DNA of 64,000 nucleotides, taken from Streptomyces sp. NBC_01276 (GTDB lineage Bacteria; Actinomycetota; Actinomycetes; Streptomycetales; Streptomycetaceae). Position numbers and translations under genes: made by a program. The notes under the pieces are model-generated. The model was not told the origin of the DNA, ran no database searches, and saw only the letters and a program-made list of their open reading frames with translations. The DNA is taken from NCBI RefSeq assembly GCF_041435355.1, contig NZ_CP108442.1, forward strand, positions 496,001 through 560,000, read 5' to 3'. Shown here in pieces: positions 61,345 to 64,000 of the stretch (positions within the stretch are counted from its first letter, which is position 1; every line of letters begins with the position of its first letter).

Positions 61345-62780
61345 GAGCGGTCCGGGCGGAGCGTCCCGTCCAGCCAGTCGAAGACGACGTCGCAGTGCTG
61401 CTGCGGGGCCATCGGGGAACAGTGCAACTGTGCCCCGGTGGCCTGCGTCATCTTCACGTACTCGCGCCGCGAGCGCAGCAGGTCGTACATCTGCCGCGGC
61501 TGGCCCGGGTAGAACTGCTCGAAGTCGTAGTCCAGGACGAGCGTCGGCGCCTTGATCTTCGGGACCAGCCGGGTGACGTCGAGGCCGATGGCCACCTGCG
61601 CGGGCGTCCAGAGGTCCGTGAGCACCTTGCCCGCGCGCGCCTGGCGCAGCGCCTGCCGGTCGAAGATCTCGAACCGCTTCTTGACGGTGAACGCGAGCTG
61701 CGGGGGCAGCTCGGGGACCACGTCCTCGTTCCAGACCCGGTTGGTCTCCGCCTTGTCGGGCGTGACGATGTCGCGCAGCTCCTTGTCGAAGCCCAGCCAG
61801 GGGCTGAGGCAGCCCGGCTGGCAGACCACGGCGGCCAGGCGCTGCTCGAAGGCCGCGGCGCGGGCGACCAGGTTGCCGCCCATGCTCAGGCCCGTGAGGG
61901 CGATCCGGGCGGCGTCCACGTCCTTGCGGGCCGCCAGCCAGTCGACGAGCGGGGTGACCACCTTCTCCCAGCGGGTGGTGAAGGGGATCTCCTCGACGAA
62001 GAGCAGCTGTCCCTGGCCGGGGCCGTCGTAGACCAGGGCGTTCCAGCCCCGGTCGAGGGCGGCGGAGACCCCGTAGGTCCACATGTCCACGTTCTGCCCG
62101 TCGCTGCCGTTGGTGAGGATCACGGTGGGGCGCGGCCGGGCGGGGCCCTCGGGACGGAAGAACCAGACCGGCAGGTGCGTACCCCCGTACGGGACCTCCG
62201 CCCGGACGGCGGCCGGCGAGCACAGCCGGGTGAATGCGTCCCAGGCGGCGCGTCCGGCGAGGTAGACCGCCTTCTCGTCGGCGGGTGAGGTGGTGCCCAG
62301 TACGTAGAAGAGGGCCTGGGCGTAGTACTGCGCGGCGCGCAGCGAGCGGAAGCGGCGGGTCTGCTGGGGGACCTCCCCGCCGTGGCGCCCCGCGGCGGGG
62401 GGCGCCGCGAGCCGGTCGCCCCAGGCGCGGAAGGTGTCGGTGTAGCTCTGCTCGGACAGGCCGGCGGCGTTGACCGCGTTGACGGCGGTCAGCACCTCGC
62501 CGACCTCGGACGCGCGCATCCCGGCGGCGCCGAGGGCGAGGAGCCCGGCGAAGTCGAAGCCCGGGTCGGCGAAGAGCTTCATGGCCCCGGGCGTGGGATC
62601 GGCGGCGGCCGCGGACGGGGAGGGCGCGGTGGGCCCGGTGGGCCCGGCGGCCCCGGTGGGCCCGGTGGGCCCGGCATGGGCCGTGCCCGACAGGGCGAGG
62701 GAGCCGGCTCCCGCGGCGAGACCGGTGAGCGCGGCGCGGCGGGACACTCCGCCCGGATTCGTCGGTGTGGGGGCGTTCAT
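61341..62780 (-). CDS. Tat-exported alpha/beta hydrolase (FrsA/dipeptidyl-peptidase-like)
   Basis: Protein of 479 residues. A Tat signal (GVSRRAALTGLAAGAGSLALSGTAHA) is followed by a short collagen-like stretch GPTGPTGAAGPTGPTAP. The hydrolase core is WFFRPEGPARPRPTVILTNGSDGQNVD, LVYDGPGQGQ, IALTGLSMGGNLVARAAA (Ser nucleophile in GLSMGG), LVLDYDFEQFYPGQP (Asp) and AQLHCSPMAPQQHCD (His). The helical N-terminal part matches esterase FrsA/DUF1100-type proteins. The substrate is unknown. It is convergent with the subtilase. Confidence 0.82.
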   Translation of the reverse strand: MNAPTPTNPGGVSRRAALTGLAAGAGSLALSGTAHAGPTGPTGAAGPTGPTAPSPSAAAADPTPGAMKLFADPGFDFAGLLALGAAGMRASEVGEVLTAVNAVNAAGLSEQSYTDTFRAWGDRLAAPPAAGRHGGEVPQQTRRFRSLRAAQYYAQALFYVLGTTSPADEKAVYLAGRAAWDAFTRLCSPAAVRAEVPYGGTHLPVWFFRPEGPARPRPTVILTNGSDGQNVDMWTYGVSAALDRGWNALVYDGPGQGQLLFVEEIPFTTRWEKVVTPLVDWLAARKDVDAARIALTGLSMGGNLVARAAAFEQRLAAVVCQPGCLSPWLGFDKELRDIVTPDKAETNRVWNEDVVPELPPQLAFTVKKRFEIFDRQALRQARAGKVLTDLWTPAQVAIGLDVTRLVPKIKAPTLVLDYDFEQFYPGQPRQMYDLLRSRREYVKMTQATGAQLHCSPMAPQQHCDVVFDWLDGTLRPDRS

Positions 62781-62863
62781 GCAGCGGACGCTAGGCGATG
62801 CTCCGGCGGGCCGCCCGGCGGCCGGGCCCCCGGCTGCTCCGAACGGCCCCCGGCAACGGGCGG

Positions 62864-63532
62864 CTACCTGGTCCGCAGCACGCAGTCCCCGCAGAGGCCA
62901 CCGCCGGGCACCCGGTAGTACAGGCAGCAGCTGCGCCGTACGAAGGCCACCCCGAGCCCCTCCTCGTGGAGGAAGGTGCCGGTGCCGGCCAGGGGCCCGC
63001 CGTCGGCGAGCAGGGCACCGGCCAGCTCGACGGCCGGTTCCGCCGGGACCCGGTCGAGCAGCACGCGCAGCGCGCCGACGAGCCCGGAGGCGGCGTTGCC
63101 GCGCAGCACCTTCGCCGAGACCCCGTACCGCTCGCGCAGCGCGGCGTCGAGCACGGCCAGGTTCCCGAGCACGCTCTCGCCGAGGGCCGCGGACGGCCGG
63201 GCGGCCGGCTCGGGGAGCCACAGTTCGAGCGAGCCCGCCGCGGGCAGGCGCCACCACAGGCGGGCGGGGTCCAGGTCGGGTACCCGGCCGCCCAGCGCGG
63301 CGCAGCCCAGGCCCAGCGACCACAGCCGCGAGGCGATCCCGAACTGCGCGGTCGAGGCCGCCACCCGGCCCGGACCGCTGCCGATCCGCCGTCCGACCTC
63401 GGCCACGTAGGGCGCGAGGTGCTCCCCGTACAGCTCGGCGAGCGGCCGGAAGCCGGGGCCCGGCGGTCGCTCGCCGTGCGCGACGGTGAAGAAGGGGCCC
63501 ACGGCGGCCAGTCGCCGCAGTACGTCGTCCAT
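62864..63532 (-). CDS. FhuF-like ferric-siderophore reductase
   Basis: Cytosolic [2Fe-2S] protein of 222 residues. The C-terminus RRSCCLYYRVPGGGLCGDCVL is the C-C-x10-C-x2-C cluster site unique to FhuF-type reductases, which release iron from imported siderophores. Upstream are STAQFGIASRLWSLGLGCAALGGRVPDLDP and the RGNAASGLVGALRVLL helix typical of the family. The next gene is an MFS transporter, a pairing seen in siderophore export or import loci. ATG 63532 starts after a short gap. Confidence 0.87.
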   Translation of the reverse strand: MDDVLRRLAAVGPFFTVAHGERPPGPGFRPLAELYGEHLAPYVAEVGRRIGSGPGRVAASTAQFGIASRLWSLGLGCAALGGRVPDLDPARLWWRLPAAGSLELWLPEPAARPSAALGESVLGNLAVLDAALRERYGVSAKVLRGNAASGLVGALRVLLDRVPAEPAVELAGALLADGGPLAGTGTFLHEEGLGVAFVRRSCCLYYRVPGGGLCGDCVLRTR

Positions 63533-63613
63533 GGACGGATGATCGCAGCCGACGGCCCCGGTCCCCGCGGCCGGGTCGGCCGTGGGGACCGGGCACGGGG
63601 GTTCCGGGGCGTC

Positions 63614-64000
63614 CTACGCGGCCACTCCCCCGGCCGGCACGCCCCCGTCCGGCACGTCCTCGGCCCGCGCGGCCGACCGGGCCCGGCGCACCGCGGGGCC
63701 CATCGCGTAGGAGGCGGCCAGCAGCAGGGCGCCGAGCAGCAGCCAGCCGGGGATCCCCCAGAGCAGGAGCAGCGAGGTCAGCAGCAGCGGCCCCAGGGTG
63801 CGGGCCACCGGCACCCCGGTGCCGAAGAAGCCCTGGTACTGGCCCATGTGCTCGGCGGGAGCCAGCGAGAAGCCGATCTGCCAGGACCCGGCCGACTGCC
63901 GCATCTCGCCGTCGGCCTGCAGCGCGGCGCCCGCCACGAGCAGTGCCGCGGCGGCCCATCCGGCCCCCGGCAGCGCCGAGGCGGCGAACACGGCGCACGA
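63614..64000 (-). CDS. MFS transporter, C-terminal part (runs off window)
   Basis: The last 128 residues of a membrane carrier. Four hydrophobic helices are visible: AASALPGAGWAAAALLVAGAAL, the loop SWQIGFSLAPAEHMGQYQGFFGTGVPVARTLGPLLLTSLLLLWG, and GWLLLGALLLAASYAMGPAV, before a charged tail. The APAEHMGQYQGFFG segment is common in MFS exporters of actinobacteria. It lies 81 bp upstream of the FhuF-like gene on the same strand, so a role in siderophore traffic is possible. Confidence 0.72.
   Translation of the reverse strand, partial: SCAVFAASALPGAGWAAAALLVAGAALQADGEMRQSAGSWQIGFSLAPAEHMGQYQGFFGTGVPVARTLGPLLLTSLLLLWGIPGWLLLGALLLAASYAMGPAVRRARSAARAEDVPDGGVPAGGVAA

Overview
High-GC DNA (strong G/C third-codon bias, many GTG/TTG starts, GTGA/ATGA gene overlaps, Tat signal peptides, a melC tyrosinase pair, cholesterol oxidase) points to a Streptomyces or close relative. 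The window looks chromosomal and rich in carbon-catabolic, secreted and regulatory genes. No prophage, CRISPR array, intact insertion sequence or replication origin was seen. All assignments come from reading the sequence; no database search was run.

Layout. 1-2.8 kb: gluconate module (GntR-type repressor with a palindromic operator, gluconokinase, gluconate permease). 2.8-5.7 kb: a WXG100-like small protein coupled to a hydrolase-fold protein whose nucleophile is missing, a dual-specificity phosphatase and a degenerate beta-lactamase-fold protein. 5.78-5.95 kb: a 168-bp near-perfect palindrome. 6.0-14.6 kb: a lipoprotein, a large subtilase, a DHA2-type drug exporter, a broken DUF6629-like gene, and an XRE/cupin regulator with a small membrane protein. 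14.7-22.3 kb: ATP-dependent DNA ligase, a hydrolase-ABC ATPase fusion with its permease, a polysaccharide deacetylase with a pentapeptide-repeat N-terminus and an aldo/keto reductase. 22.3-24.0 kb: about 1.7 kb with no intact gene.

24.0-32.7 kb is a polysaccharide-use cluster: 2-hydroxyacid dehydrogenase, two sugar-isomerase-type TIM barrels, a LacI regulator with two operators, a Gfo/Idh/MocA dehydrogenase, a DUF993 aldolase-like protein and a PL8 polysaccharide lyase with its catalytic Asn/His/Tyr intact. 32.7-36.9 kb: a short-chain dehydrogenase remnant, two VOC proteins, a DMFase-beta-like lipoprotein and an SRPBCC-MarR pair. 37.2-40.2 kb: a three-gene ABC importer behind a cobalamin riboswitch. 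40.4 kb: tRNA-Trp(CCA). 40.7-44.0 kb: cholesterol oxidase with a KstR-like site, an AhpD-like protein and a DapB-fold dehydrogenase.

44.1-47.9 kb: serpin, KDG kinase, KDPG aldolase and a divergent IclR regulator with a palindromic operator. 48.0-49.7 kb: one protein joining an ECF sigma factor, a zinc-finger anti-sigma-like motif, a membrane segment and an extracellular CAP domain. 49.9-64.0 kb: helicase, glutamate decarboxylase, melC1/melC2, a CitB/DcuR-type two-component system beside DctA, a secreted subtilase with a P-domain, a Tat-exported hydrolase, a FhuF-like reductase and the end of an MFS transporter.

The gluconate and KDG/KDPG modules both feed central sugar-acid metabolism. The most unusual items are the sigma-CAP fusion, the hydrolase-ABC fusion, the transporter-less PL8 cluster and the 168-bp palindrome.
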